A stretch of 44,002 bases of DNA from Sphingomonadales bacterium (GCA_018971065.1 JAGWVC010000023.1:1-44002), one strand, 5' to 3'. Positions 8,632 through 17,518 are shown, counted from the first letter of the stretch. Made by a program: numbers and translations. The notes: a model not told the origin generated them from the sequence alone.

Positions 8632-10596
8632 TCAGCGGATCGTGCGGCAGGCGGGGTCGGCGAGGGGGGCGACCGGGCCGGCGCGGCGCCAGGCGAGGAA
8701 ATCGCGGCTGGGCGGCAGCGGGCGGTAGTAATCGGTGAGGAAGCGGCGCAGCGCGGCATCGCGCAGCAGGTAGTCGCGATAGGTGAACGCGGCGGCCGGC
8801 GTGGCCAGCACCGGCGCCCGCTGCAGCAGGACCAGCGCGGGCGGGTGGCAGCGGATGTCCTGCGACATCGCCGCGAGGAAGCGGGCGGACAGGCGTTGCA
8901 GGGCGGGGGTGGAAGGGCCGACCAGCTCGCCCTCGGCGATCGCCAGCGCCATCCACAGCGAGTAGACACGCGGAGTCCAGAGCAGGCCGCGACGGTCGGG
9001 CGCGGGCCACACCGGATCGGCGGTGACCGCGGCGACGAACACCGCCTCGCCGCGGGGAACCTGCTCGAGATAGGCCTCGTTCACCGGGGCGCGGCGCGGG
9101 GGGTAGACGCCCCAGGCCAGCGAGCCGAGCAGCGCCGCGCCAAGCAGCAGCGGCAGCGGCCTGCGCAGGCGCAGCAGGTGCAGGCCGATGGCGAGCGCCA
9201 GCGCGCCCGAGGCCTGGAAGCTGTGATAGTCCCAGCCGCGGCGTTGCAGGAAATAGGCGGTGGCGGCGCAGGCGGCGAGGAGCAGCAGCGCCTGCTGGAA
9301 CGCGGCCAGCGGCGCGGGCGCGGGGGTGCGCTCCTCGTCCCGCACCAGCCACAGGTAGAGCGCGGCGAGGAGCCAGAACAGCGTGTAGGGCTTGACCAGC
9401 ATGAACAGCAGGGTCGGCTGGAACGCATAGTAGGTGACGCGGACCATCGGCACGATCTGCGTGACGAACGCGGGGGCGAACAGCAGGATCGCGGCGAGGT
9501 AGGCGATGGCGCCGGCCGCGAGCACGGCGAGTTCGGGCCGCCAGGGGCGCCACGCGCGGCGCTGCCCGGCGAACAGCCAGGCCTCGAGCGCGAGCGGCGT
9601 GAGCACGAAGTAGTGCTTGAGCGCGAAGCCCGGGGCGGCGAGGGCGCCGACGAAGAGTGCGAGCGGCAGGGCCACCGGTTGCCCGGCGCGGCGGCGGGCG
9701 ATCAGCGCGAGATAGGGCAGCGTCGCGGCGAGCGCGATCTGCTCCCGCTGGCCGAGGCCGACCAGCGGCAGCAGCGTGGTGGCGGCCAGCGCCAGCAGTT
9801 GCACGCCGGTGCGCAGGCGCGCGTCGTCGGCCGCCAGCAGGTGGCCGACGAGCCGGGCGGAGACGGCGCCGAGCGCGACGAGCGCGGCCGACAGCACCGT
9901 CCACCAGCCGAGGCCGGTGCGTTCGGCCAGCCATTCGAGCGGGACCGCCGACCAGAACCACAGCGGCGGGTTCACTTCCCAGATGTCGGCATAGAGCCGG
10001 GCGCCGCCGAGCAGTTGCCGGGCGATCCAGAATTGCCAGACGACATCGTCCATCGGCGGCGTGGCGCGGGCGGGCAACCAGGCGAACAGCGCGGCGGCGG
10101 CGAGCGCGAGGCCGGGAAAGCGGCCGCTCGGGGCGAGCGCAGGGGGCCGGTGCGCGGCGGTGAACACGGCGTGGCGGCCGAGCAGGAAGAAGGTGGCCGA
10201 GTAGCTGGCCATCGCGGCAATGTGGGTGAGCGGGCTGTCGATGAAGCCGAGGTGGCGGGCCAGCGCGATCACGCCGAGGTTGACGGCATAGGCGGCCAGC
10301 GCGGCCGCGGCGAAGCGTGCGGCCTCGGCCAGGCTGGCCGGCCCGGGAGCGGCGAAAGTCCAGCGGCGGTGGAGGTGGTATCCGAGCGCCATCCCGACGA
10401 GATAGCCGGCGGCATTGGCGCGGTAGTCATCGGCGCCGAGGTGCAGGGCGAGGACGATGATCGCGTAGCCGATCGCCGTGGTCAGCGCGCCGACCGACAG
10501 GTAGCGCCTGACGGTGGGCAGCAGGCCGGCTGGCGGCAGACCGGTTTTCAGCAGGCGGGCGTTCATCGCGCCAGCTAGCCCGGACATGGTTAACAT
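8632..10596 (-). CDS. GtrA-like domain fused to a multi-spanning GT-C-type glycosyltransferase
   Basis: 654 residues, nearly all membrane. Residues about 27-150 form a four-helix GtrA-like module: RRYLSVGALTTAIGY, the NAAGYLVGMALGYHLHRRWTF signature region and a closing helix ending GRHAVFT. GtrA proteins are thought to flip or hold polyprenyl-phosphate sugars. The remaining 500 residues start with a periplasmic-type acidic loop, PPMDDVVWQFW, then ARLYADIWEVNPPLW and about nine further helices, as in GT-C (PMT/ArnT-like) transferases that use lipid-linked sugars. A soluble tail of about 120 residues closes the protein. The first ATG at 10596 is used; ATGs at 10587 and 10566 are in frame, and 10566 would leave the TTAACCATG element outside the gene. 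Divergent from the GT2 gene, with which it plausibly works. Confidence 0.78.
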   Translation of the reverse strand: MLTMSGLAGAMNARLLKTGLPPAGLLPTVRRYLSVGALTTAIGYAIIVLALHLGADDYRANAAGYLVGMALGYHLHRRWTFAAPGPASLAEAARFAAAALAAYAVNLGVIALARHLGFIDSPLTHIAAMASYSATFFLLGRHAVFTAAHRPPALAPSGRFPGLALAAAALFAWLPARATPPMDDVVWQFWIARQLLGGARLYADIWEVNPPLWFWSAVPLEWLAERTGLGWWTVLSAALVALGAVSARLVGHLLAADDARLRTGVQLLALAATTLLPLVGLGQREQIALAATLPYLALIARRRAGQPVALPLALFVGALAAPGFALKHYFVLTPLALEAWLFAGQRRAWRPWRPELAVLAAGAIAYLAAILLFAPAFVTQIVPMVRVTYYAFQPTLLFMLVKPYTLFWLLAALYLWLVRDEERTPAPAPLAAFQQALLLLAACAATAYFLQRRGWDYHSFQASGALALAIGLHLLRLRRPLPLLLGAALLGSLAWGVYPPRRAPVNEAYLEQVPRGEAVFVAAVTADPVWPAPDRRGLLWTPRVYSLWMALAIAEGELVGPSTPALQRLSARFLAAMSQDIRCHPPALVLLQRAPVLATPAAAFTYRDYLLRDAALRRFLTDYYRPLPPSRDFLAWRRAGPVAPLADPACRTIR

Positions 10597-10717
10597 TCGG
10601 TCGACCGGCCGAGGGCGGCGGCGGCAAACGGCGGAAATTGCCGGGATTCGTTGCCGAACAGGCTTTACGGGACGTTAATGCCTGCGGGGTACACCGGAGG
10701 GCGAAGGTGATGAAACG

Positions 10718-11749
10718 ATGACGGACCCGCTCGATGACGGACCCTGCGGCGAGCGCCCGCGCCTGTCCGTCGTCATTCCCTGTTACAACGAGGAGGCCAA
10801 CCTGGCCGAGCTGGTGCGGCGCGTGAACGCGGCCTGCAGCGATGCCGCGATCGGCCGGCACGAGATCGTCCTCGTCAACGACGGATCGAGCGATCGCAGC
10901 TGGGCGATGATCGCGCGGATGGCGGAGCAGTCGGACGTCGTCGTCGGGGTCGACCTGGCGCGCAACTATGGGCACCAGCTGGCGCTGTCGGCCGGGCTGC
11001 AGGTGTGCCGTGGCGACTTCGTCATGGTCATGGACGCCGATCTGCAGGACCCGCCCGAACTGCTCGGGCCGATGCTGGCGAAGATGGCGGAGGGCTATGA
11101 CGTCGTCTATGGCCAGCGCACCAGCCGCGCCGGCGAGACGCTGTTCAAGCGCGCTTCCGCCAGCCTGTTCTATCGCCTGCTGCAGAAGCTCGTCGACGTG
11201 CGCGTGCCGAGCGACACCGGCGACTTCCGGCTGATGAGCCGGCGCATCGTCGACCACCTGAACGCGATGCCGGAACGCTATCGCTTCGTGCGCGGGATGG
11301 TGAGCTGGATCGGCTTCAACCAGGCGGCGTTTCCCTATGAGCGCGACCGGCGCTTTGCCGGCGAGACCAAGTATCCGCTGCGCAAGATGGTGCGCTTCGC
11401 GGTCGATGCGGTGACCAGCTTCTCGACTCTGCCGCTGCGGCTGGCGGCGCACATCGGCCTCGTCGCCGGGCTGGTCGGCGCGGCGACGCTGGGCTGGGTG
11501 CTGGTGGCGTGGATGACCGGGCACGTCGTCACCGGGTGGACCAGCCTGGCCGGTATCGTGCTGCTGCTGGGCAGCGTGCAGTTGCTGATGCTGGGGGTGT
11601 TCGGCGAATACCTCGGCCGGCTCTACATGGAATCGAAGCAGCGGCCGCTGTACCTGATCGCGGAAATCAGGGCCCGGCGGGCCGAGCCGGCGGCGGTGAA
11701 CCCGGTGCACGAACTGACCCGCAAGCTGCAGCGCGCGGTCCATGGCTGA
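10718..11749 (+). CDS. Membrane-anchored family 2 glycosyltransferase (GtrB/DPM1-like)
   Basis: 343 residues. The GT2 fold is clear: LSVVIPCYNEEANL (first strand), VNDGSSDRS (nucleotide-binding Asp), MDADLQDPPEL (the D-x-D-type metal site and the DLQDPP box of polyprenyl-phosphate sugar transferases), then YGQRTSRAGE and DTGDFRLMSRR. Two C-terminal membrane helices follow (about residues 245-270 and 280-305). Such enzymes attach a sugar to undecaprenyl phosphate on the cytosolic face. The divergent neighbour has a GtrA module and a GT-C region, so the pair could make and then use a lipid-linked sugar. The ribosome region is GGAGGGCGAAGGTG before the ATG. Its 3' end overlaps the methyltransferase gene by 8 bp, implying co-transcription. 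Confidence 0.92.
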   Translation: MTDPLDDGPCGERPRLSVVIPCYNEEANLAELVRRVNAACSDAAIGRHEIVLVNDGSSDRSWAMIARMAEQSDVVVGVDLARNYGHQLALSAGLQVCRGDFVMVMDADLQDPPELLGPMLAKMAEGYDVVYGQRTSRAGETLFKRASASLFYRLLQKLVDVRVPSDTGDFRLMSRRIVDHLNAMPERYRFVRGMVSWIGFNQAAFPYERDRRFAGETKYPLRKMVRFAVDAVTSFSTLPLRLAAHIGLVAGLVGAATLGWVLVAWMTGHVVTGWTSLAGIVLLLGSVQLLMLGVFGEYLGRLYMESKQRPLYLIAEIRARRAEPAAVNPVHELTRKLQRAVHG

Positions 11750-12428
11750 GGCGGAGTTCGATGCGGTCGCCGCCGACTATGCTGCGCAACATGCGCGGTC
11801 GATCCGGCTGAGCGGCGAGGATACCGGGTACTTCGCGCGGTACAAGATCGACCTGGCACGGGCGCTGGCCGACCGGCGGGGCGTCGCGGTGCGCAGCATT
11901 CTCGATTTCGGCGCTGGCATCGGCAATTCGCTGCGGCCGTTGCGCGCGCGGTTCCCCGATGCCGCGATCACCTGCCTCGACGTGTCGCAGGCTTCGCTGG
12001 AGCAGTGCCGGCGGCTGGCGTCGGGCGCGGTCGATTTCCAGTGCTACGACGGCGAGACGCTGCCGCCGCGCGGCGGGTTCGACCTCGTGTTCACCGCCTG
12101 CGTGTTCCACCACATTCCCGCCGCGCAGCATGTGGCGTTGCTGCGCCAGATCCGCGAGCGGCTGGCGCCGGGCGGGCTGTTCGTGCTGTTCGAGCACAAC
12201 CCTTGGAATCCGCTGACCCGCCACGCGGTGCGCCATTGCCCGTTCGACGCCAACGCGGTGCTGATCGCGGCGCCCGAGATGCGCCGCCGGCTGCGCGCTG
12301 CCGGGTTCGCGGCGGTGGAGCAGCGCTATACCCTGTTCTTTCCGGGGCCGCTGCGCGCGCTGCGCCGGATGGAGCCGGCGCTGGCCGGTGTGCCGCTCGG
12401 CGCGCAATACCTGCTGGCAGCGCAATGA
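11742..12428 (+). CDS. Class I SAM-dependent methyltransferase
   Basis: 228 residues. Motif I reads ILDFGAGIGNS (about residue 47). The acidic end of strand 2 is in TCLDVSQASL, and strand 4 is FDLVFTACVFHHIP. GGLFVLFEHNPWNP is the post-motif region typical of small-molecule and glycan or lipid methyltransferases. It starts inside the last codons of the GT2 gene (8-bp overlap), so the two are translationally coupled and probably act on the same surface glycan or lipid. A strong hairpin follows the stop codon. The methyl acceptor cannot be deduced. Confidence 0.88.
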   Translation: MAEAEFDAVAADYAAQHARSIRLSGEDTGYFARYKIDLARALADRRGVAVRSILDFGAGIGNSLRPLRARFPDAAITCLDVSQASLEQCRRLASGAVDFQCYDGETLPPRGGFDLVFTACVFHHIPAAQHVALLRQIRERLAPGGLFVLFEHNPWNPLTRHAVRHCPFDANAVLIAAPEMRRRLRAAGFAAVEQRYTLFFPGPLRALRRMEPALAGVPLGAQYLLAAQ

Positions 12429-12437
12429 ATTCCGGCC

Positions 12438-12459
12438 CCCGGCGCCGTTCAGCGCCGGG
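12438..12459. terminator. GC-rich hairpin between convergent genes
   Basis: CCCGGCGC, 6-nt loop, GCGCCGGG: an 8-bp perfect stem 10 bp after the methyltransferase stop and 16 bp before the convergent SDR stop. Position and symmetry suit a bidirectional terminator. There is no T-tract on either side, so efficiency is uncertain. Confidence 0.55.
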
Positions 12460-12474
12460 AGCGGAACGCGAGGG

Positions 12475-13269
12475 TTACTTCGGCGCGAAGCGGATGCCGC
12501 CGTCGAGGCGCAGGCACTGGCCGTTGATGTAGGTGTTGCGCGCGATCTCGAGTGCGAGGCTGGCGAATTCCTCGGGGTGGCCGAGGCGCTTCGGGAACGG
12601 CACCGAGGCGGCGATGTTGTCGAAGATCTGCGGCGCGTGTTCCTTGACGCGCAGCATCGGCGGGGTGGCGAAGCTGCCGGGCAGGATCGCGTTGACGCGG
12701 ATGCCGAGGTCCATCAGGTCGCGCGCCATCGGCAGCACCGTGGCGTTCACCGCGCCCTTGGCGCCGCCGTAGGCGACCTGGCCGATCTGGCCGTCCTGCG
12801 AGGCGATCGACGAGGTGAAGATGATCGCGCCGCGCTCCCCGTCCTCGTTCACCGGATCGGCGTTGGCCATGCCCAGCGCGGCGATCGAGGCGATGCGGTA
12901 GCTGGCGGTCCAGACGCCTTCGGCGGTCTTGGCGATCTCCGAGGTGGGGGTGCGCTTGTAGGCGCCGATCTTCTTGTCGAACGACACGGTCTTGCCGCCA
13001 CCGGCGACCACGGCGCAGTGGACCACGACGCGTTCCTGTCCGTGCGCGGCGCGGGCCTTGGCGAAGCCGGCCTCGACGCTGTCCTCGTCCATGATGTTGA
13101 CGTTGCAGAACACGCCGCCGATCTCCGCGGCGAATGCTTCGCCGGCTTCCTCGCTGATGTCGAACACGGCGACCTTGAGGCCGGCGTCGGCGAAGGCCTT
13201 GGCGGTGGCGCGGCCGAGGCCGGAGGCGCCGCCGGTGACGATGGCGGCAATCGAGTTGTCGAGCTTCAT
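12475..13269 (-). CDS. SDR-family oxidoreductase, 3-hydroxyacyl-CoA dehydrogenase-like
   Basis: 264 residues. It has VTGGASGLGRAT at the cofactor loop, VFDIS after strand 2 (the acidic residue favours NAD), FTSSIAS with the catalytic serine, and QVAYGGAKGAV with Tyr-x-x-x-Lys. The C-terminal SVPFPKRLGHPEEFASLA and NGQCLRLDGG are typical of type-2 3-hydroxyacyl-CoA dehydrogenase relatives (HSD10-like). The insert between strands 5 and 6 also resembles that group. Start at 13269 with an excellent GGAGGAAC site 3 bases upstream. It is divergent from the dehydratase gene at 13535 (265 bp apart), which suggests shared control of a fatty-acyl or steroid-side-chain-type degradation step. The exact substrate is inference. 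Confidence 0.87.
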   Translation of the reverse strand: MKLDNSIAAIVTGGASGLGRATAKAFADAGLKVAVFDISEEAGEAFAAEIGGVFCNVNIMDEDSVEAGFAKARAAHGQERVVVHCAVVAGGGKTVSFDKKIGAYKRTPTSEIAKTAEGVWTASYRIASIAALGMANADPVNEDGERGAIIFTSSIASQDGQIGQVAYGGAKGAVNATVLPMARDLMDLGIRVNAILPGSFATPPMLRVKEHAPQIFDNIAASVPFPKRLGHPEEFASLALEIARNTYINGQCLRLDGGIRFAPK

Positions 13270-13534
13270 GGCGTTCCTCCTTGGCGCCCGGATCGGGCGG
13301 CGAAATCCGGGGGTTGCTTTACGGCGATTGCGCGCCTGCGCAAGGCGGGGCGGGGGGCCGGCCTTGCGCCATCGCCGTGACGTTGACGACCCGACGGCGG
13401 CGACGTTGCGATGAAGGGCGGCGCGTTGGCGGAAACTGCGGATGATCCTGCGCGCATTGTCGGGACGCGCGGGCTTGTGCGGTGGAACGGGGCATGGTGA
13501 TGGAGCCCATCCGGGACGAAAGGGGAAGAGGACG

Positions 13535-14722
13535 ATGGCGAGCAGCCCGCAGAGCAACTTCGGCATGGACACCAGCGACGTCGACAAGTGGATCGGCAAG
13601 CCGATCGTCTTTGCCGAGTTCTGGGACCCGTGCAGCGCCACCGACATCCGTCGCTGGGTGCAGGCGATGGATTATGCCAACCCGCTGCACTGGGACGAGC
13701 AGTTCGCGCGCGGATCGAAGTTCGGCGGCATCGTCGCGCCGCAGAGCTTCACCGTGGCGATGGACTATGGCCATGGCTGCCATCCGTCGTGCGTCGGCAG
13801 GATTCCGGGCAGCCACCTGATCTTCGCCGGCGAGGAGTGGTGGTTCTATGGCACGCCGATCAAGCCCGGCGACAAGCTGTTCCAGGAGCGCACCTTTGCC
13901 GGCTACAAGCTGGCCGACACCGCGTTTGCCGGGCCGACGATGTTCGCCGACGGCGATACCGTGCATCGCAACCAGCATGGCGCGCTCATTGCCAAGGAGC
14001 GCGCGACCTCGATCCGCTACCTCGTCGAGGAGGCGGCGAAGCGCGCGGTCTATGACAAGGGCAACCGGCCGCCGAAGCTGTGGACGCAGGCGGAGATCGA
14101 CGCGGTCAACAAGCTGCGGCTGGAGTGGATCCTGTCGAACCGCGAGGGCGTGTCGCCGCGCTTCGGCGACGTGAAGGTGGGAGACAGGCTGCCGCGCCGC
14201 GTGATCGGGCCGCACAGCCGGGTGACGTTCGCGCTCGAATGCCGGGCGCACAAGCAGAACATCTGGGGCACCTGGCGCTGGAACGTGCCCGAGGGCATGA
14301 TCGACCCGGCCTGCGAGGATGCCGGGTTCGCTGCCGACATGACCTACGATCACGAAATGCGGAAGATCGATCCGCGCCAGGGGGACGGCCTGCACCACGG
14401 GCCGTCCTCGGGCCACATCAACGCCGAGAAGGGCGAGAAGGTCGGCATGGGCGGGGTCTATGGCTATGGCTCGTCGATGAATGCCTGGCACCTGGACACT
14501 GTCGGGTACTGGGCCGGCCACGACGGCTATGTCTGGCATTCAAAGACGCAATTCCGCAAACCCGCGTTCGAGGGCGACGTCGCCTATATCGACGGCGAGG
14601 TGGTCGAGATGACCGAGGCCTCGCCGGTCGGCATGCCGATGGTGACGGTCAAGACGACGATGACCACCCAGGACGGCGACGTCATCCTGAAAGGCACGGC
14701 GGACGTTTCGCTTCCCGCTTGA
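13535..14722 (+). CDS. Two-domain (double hot-dog) MaoC/FAS1-like acyl dehydratase
   Basis: 395 residues. The N-terminal hot-dog contains D46-YA-N49-P50-L-H52-WD followed by FGGIVAPQSF, matching the hydratase-2 motif in which Asp and His do the water chemistry. The second half carries a degenerate hot-dog (HHGPSSGHINAEKG, then VYGYGSSMNAW). The overall layout is that of FAS1-like or MaoC N-domain proteins of about 390 residues found in actinobacterial and sphingomonad catabolic loci. The ATG at 13535 has AGGGGAAGAGG upstream. A clear paralogue lies at 22093-23253 on the other strand. Likely role: hydration or dehydration of an enoyl-CoA-type substrate, in step with the divergent SDR. Substrate not determined. 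Confidence 0.82.
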   Translation: MASSPQSNFGMDTSDVDKWIGKPIVFAEFWDPCSATDIRRWVQAMDYANPLHWDEQFARGSKFGGIVAPQSFTVAMDYGHGCHPSCVGRIPGSHLIFAGEEWWFYGTPIKPGDKLFQERTFAGYKLADTAFAGPTMFADGDTVHRNQHGALIAKERATSIRYLVEEAAKRAVYDKGNRPPKLWTQAEIDAVNKLRLEWILSNREGVSPRFGDVKVGDRLPRRVIGPHSRVTFALECRAHKQNIWGTWRWNVPEGMIDPACEDAGFAADMTYDHEMRKIDPRQGDGLHHGPSSGHINAEKGEKVGMGGVYGYGSSMNAWHLDTVGYWAGHDGYVWHSKTQFRKPAFEGDVAYIDGEVVEMTEASPVGMPMVTVKTTMTTQDGDVILKGTADVSLPA

Positions 14723-14776
14723 TGGCCGGGGCGCCGCGCGACACAATGCGCGGCGACGCAGCGGAGGAGCGGGGCG

Positions 14777-15298
14777 ATGGATGCGCATGACCAGATCGTG
14801 CAGGTGATCAACCTCTACGGGCTGGCGCTCGACTGCCAGCGCTGGGACCTGTTCGACCAGGTGTTCACCGAACACGTCGATGCCGATTTCGGCCCCGGCG
14901 TGCACTGGACCGACCTCGCGCGGTTCAAGGCCGACTTCGCGGCGTTCCACGCGCCGTTCGACGCGACCCAGCACGTGATGACCAACCACAACGTCCGCGT
15001 GCTGGGCGATGTCGCGCACGCGCTGACGTATGGGTCCTGGCGGCTGATCCGGCGCGCGGCGGAAGGGGACCCGCTGTGGGACGGCACCGGCTGGTACGAC
15101 GACGAGCTGGTGCGCACCCATGCCGGCTGGCGCATCCGCAAGCGGGTCTGCCGGGTCGTGTGGTGGACCGGCAACCCGAAGGTCAAGGAAACGCTGCCCG
15201 GGGTGGTGTTCGAGGACGTGCGCGATTCGCTGCGCGGCGACGAGCGCGCCGGGCGGCTGGGGATCATCCGCGCGATCGATGGTCGCGAGGGCGACTGA
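14777..15298 (+). CDS. SnoaL-like / NTF2-fold protein
   Basis: 173 residues with the alpha+beta cone pattern of the SnoaL_4 group: N-terminal helix QIVQVINLYGLALD, then WDLFDQVFTEHVDADFG, HVMTNHNVRVLGD, and the final strand pair with WRIRKRVCRVVWWTGNP. Members include small hydratases, isomerases and ring-cleavage accessory proteins in catabolic clusters; many have no known reaction. It lies 54 bp after the dehydratase and 15 bp before the PPOX gene, in one orientation, so a common transcript is likely. The region just before the ATG contains GGAGGAGCGGGGCG as a ribosome site. Confidence 0.8.
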   Translation: MDAHDQIVQVINLYGLALDCQRWDLFDQVFTEHVDADFGPGVHWTDLARFKADFAAFHAPFDATQHVMTNHNVRVLGDVAHALTYGSWRLIRRAAEGDPLWDGTGWYDDELVRTHAGWRIRKRVCRVVWWTGNPKVKETLPGVVFEDVRDSLRGDERAGRLGIIRAIDGREGD

Positions 15299-15313
15299 TG
15301 GCGGCGTGCGACG

Positions 15314-15784
15314 ATGGGTAAGGCGCGCGACATGGTGCGGATGAGCCCGGCGGAGGTCGAGGATTTCCTGCGCGGGGCGCACAGCCTGCAGGTGGCGACG
15401 CTGAACGCGGATGGATCGCCGCACCTGACGACGGTGTGGTTCGCGCTCCACGACGGGGCGATCCTGTTCGAGACCTATGGCAAGTCGCAGAAGATCGTGA
15501 ACCTGAAGCGCGATCCGCGCATCGCGGTGCTGGCGGAGGCGGGCACGACGTATGACGCGCTGCGCGGGGTTTCGATCAACGGGCGGGCCGAGGTGATCGA
15601 GGCGCAGCCCGGGCGGACCGCGCTGATGGAAGTGCTGGTCGCGCATCACTTCGCCGGGCAAACGGCGGAGCAGGTGCGCGCCACGGCGGCGAAGATGGCG
15701 GAAAAGCGCGTGGTGGTGCGGGTCGTACCGGAGAAGACGATGAGCTGGGACCATCGCAAGCTGGGCGGCAAGGGGCCGGTCTGA
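15314..15784 (+). CDS. PPOX-class (pyridoxamine 5'-phosphate oxidase-fold) flavin/F420-type protein
   Basis: 156 residues. VEDFLRGAHSLQVATLNADGSPHLTTVWFAL is the standard opening of split-barrel flavin-binding proteins (here residues 16-46), and KSQKIVNLKRDPRIAVLAEAG follows as the second block. VRVVPEKTMSWDHRKLGG closes it. Relatives bind FMN, F420 or heme-degradation intermediates. In sphingomonads, which are not known F420 producers, FMN is the more likely cofactor (inference). Start ATG 15314 lies 15 bp after the SnoaL stop; an internal ATG at 15332 is possible. Confidence 0.85.
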   Translation: MGKARDMVRMSPAEVEDFLRGAHSLQVATLNADGSPHLTTVWFALHDGAILFETYGKSQKIVNLKRDPRIAVLAEAGTTYDALRGVSINGRAEVIEAQPGRTALMEVLVAHHFAGQTAEQVRATAAKMAEKRVVVRVVPEKTMSWDHRKLGGKGPV

Positions 15785-15876
15785 GGCCATCGCCGCGGCG
15801 GCGGACAATCCGCTCGACAGGCCCGGCGGCATCGTCGACAAACCGGTCAAGCAGGCCCCCGGGGAGAGCGGCGCGC

Positions 15877-17091
15877 GTGAGCTATCTTGGCGAGTTCCGG
15901 GACAACTGGCGGCCTTTGCTGGCGGCGGCGGTGGGGAGCGGCAGCGGGCTGATGGTGGCGTCGTACACCACCTCGCTGTTCTCGCCCTACCTGATCGCGG
16001 AGTTCCACTGGTCGAAGGCGCAGTTCTCGCTGATCGGGATGACGATCTTCGCGGCGGTGGTGGCGATGCCGCTGGTCGGGCGGCTGACCGACCGCTTCGG
16101 GGTGCGGCCGCTGGCGCTGGCGGGGGCGTTGCTGCTGCCGCTGTGCTTCGTCGGCTATGCGTTGCAGCAGGGGCAGTTCTGGTTCTTCGCGCTGTGTTCG
16201 ACCGGGGTGCTGGTGCTGGGCAGCACGACCACGCCGACGGTGTGGTGCCGCCCGGTGGCCGAGCATTTCCACCGCGCCCGCGGGTTGGCCCTGTTCGTGG
16301 TGACCGGCGCGCCGGCGCTGGCGGGGGCGCTGCTGCCGCGCCTGCTGGTGGCGGTGAACGATCACTGGGGCTGGCGCGTCGGCTATCTGGTGATGGGGGC
16401 CTATTTCCTGGCGGGCGGGTTGCTGGCGGTGGCGATGATGCCGAAGGTGGAGCCGGGGCTCGAACGGGCGGAAGCGGCGCGCGCGGGGCAGGCGGGTGCG
16501 TTCGGCGAGATCGTGCGGACCCGCGCGTTCTGGGTGCTGACCGGGGCGATGGTGCTGTGCCTGTTCCCGACCCAGTTGCATGCCGCGCAGATGATGCTGA
16601 TGCTGGGCGAGGCCGGGCTGGACCGCTATGCCGGGGCGGACGCGTTTTCCGCGTTCGCGGTGGGGTCGATCGTCGGGCGCGGGATATGCGGGCTGGCGCT
16701 CGACCGGTTCCCGCCGCGGCTGGTGGCGGCGCTGTCGATGATGCTGCCGGCGGTCGGCTATGGGTTGATCGTGACGCACCACGGGGCGGTGGGGCTGATC
16801 ACCTTCGCGATGCTGCTGGTGGGCATTGCCTACGGCGCCGAGAGCGACCTGCCTTCGTACATGGTGGCGCGGCATTTCCGGATCGAGGTGTTCTCGCGGG
16901 CGATGAGCCTGGTCTATTGCGGGGTGCTGTTCGCCTCCGCGACCGGGGCGGTGATGCTGGCGATGGTGTTGCACGCGACCAACAGCTTCATGCCGTTCAT
17001 GACGGCGGCGGCGGTGGGGGTCGTGATGGGTAGCCTGCTGTTCCTGGCGTTGCCGGCGCGGGGCGTGGATGAGGAGGAAGCGAATGGCTGA
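15877..17091 (+). CDS. Major facilitator superfamily transporter
   Basis: 404 residues with about twelve hydrophobic segments. GRLTDRFGVRPLAL between helices 2 and 3 is the MFS motif A, with the second-half counterpart around GRGICGLALDRFPPR. The sequence resembles monocarboxylate/oxalate-formate-type (OFA) carriers with FRDNWRPLLAAAVGSG near the start. The start is GTG at 15877 (MSYLGEFRDN), preceded by GGGGAGAG; no ATG fits better. It follows the PPOX gene after 92 bp and overlaps the EthD gene by 8 bp. Likely substrate is a small organic acid handled by the neighbouring catabolic enzymes, which is inference. Confidence 0.88.
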   Translation: MSYLGEFRDNWRPLLAAAVGSGSGLMVASYTTSLFSPYLIAEFHWSKAQFSLIGMTIFAAVVAMPLVGRLTDRFGVRPLALAGALLLPLCFVGYALQQGQFWFFALCSTGVLVLGSTTTPTVWCRPVAEHFHRARGLALFVVTGAPALAGALLPRLLVAVNDHWGWRVGYLVMGAYFLAGGLLAVAMMPKVEPGLERAEAARAGQAGAFGEIVRTRAFWVLTGAMVLCLFPTQLHAAQMMLMLGEAGLDRYAGADAFSAFAVGSIVGRGICGLALDRFPPRLVAALSMMLPAVGYGLIVTHHGAVGLITFAMLLVGIAYGAESDLPSYMVARHFRIEVFSRAMSLVYCGVLFASATGAVMLAMVLHATNSFMPFMTAAAVGVVMGSLLFLALPARGVDEEEANG

Positions 17092-17461
17092 GCAGACCAT
17101 GTGGAAGATCCTGCTGCTGATGAAGCGCAAGCCGGGGATGTCGGTGGAGGCGTTCCGCGAATACTATGAGACGAAGCACGTGCCGCTGGCGATGCGGTAT
17201 GGCGGCGGCGTGAAGCTGGCGAAGTACGTGCGGCGGTTCCTCGATCCGCAGCCGCATGGCGAGTTCGGCGACGGCGGCGAGCTGGCGTACGACGTCATCA
17301 CCGAGCTGTGGTTCGACGACGAGGCGGTGTTCCGGGGTACGCTGCAGTACCTGACGACGACGGTCATGCATCCCGACGTCTGCGCCGACGAGCTGAACCT
17401 GTTCGACCGGCCGTCGATGCGGATCGCCACCTGCGTCGAGTGCGAGGGCGTGCCGGGATAG
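17084..17461 (+). CDS. EthD-domain protein
   Basis: 125 residues. WKILLLMKRKPGMSVEAFREYY at residues 7-28 is the EthD strand-helix start, and ETKHVPLAMRYGG supplies the conserved H-x-P region. YDVITELWFDDEAVF is the third block. These ferredoxin-like alpha+beta-barrel dimers occur in ether, polyketide and aromatic degradation clusters, often with no established reaction. The ATG at 17084 lies within the last codons of the MFS gene, so translation is probably coupled. Confidence 0.82.
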   Translation: MAEQTMWKILLLMKRKPGMSVEAFREYYETKHVPLAMRYGGGVKLAKYVRRFLDPQPHGEFGDGGELAYDVITELWFDDEAVFRGTLQYLTTTVMHPDVCADELNLFDRPSMRIATCVECEGVPG

Positions 17462-17518
17462 GAACCCCGCGCCGCCTGGCCGGTTCGTGCTGCAGGGACC
17501 TGCAGGAAAGGACCGGCG

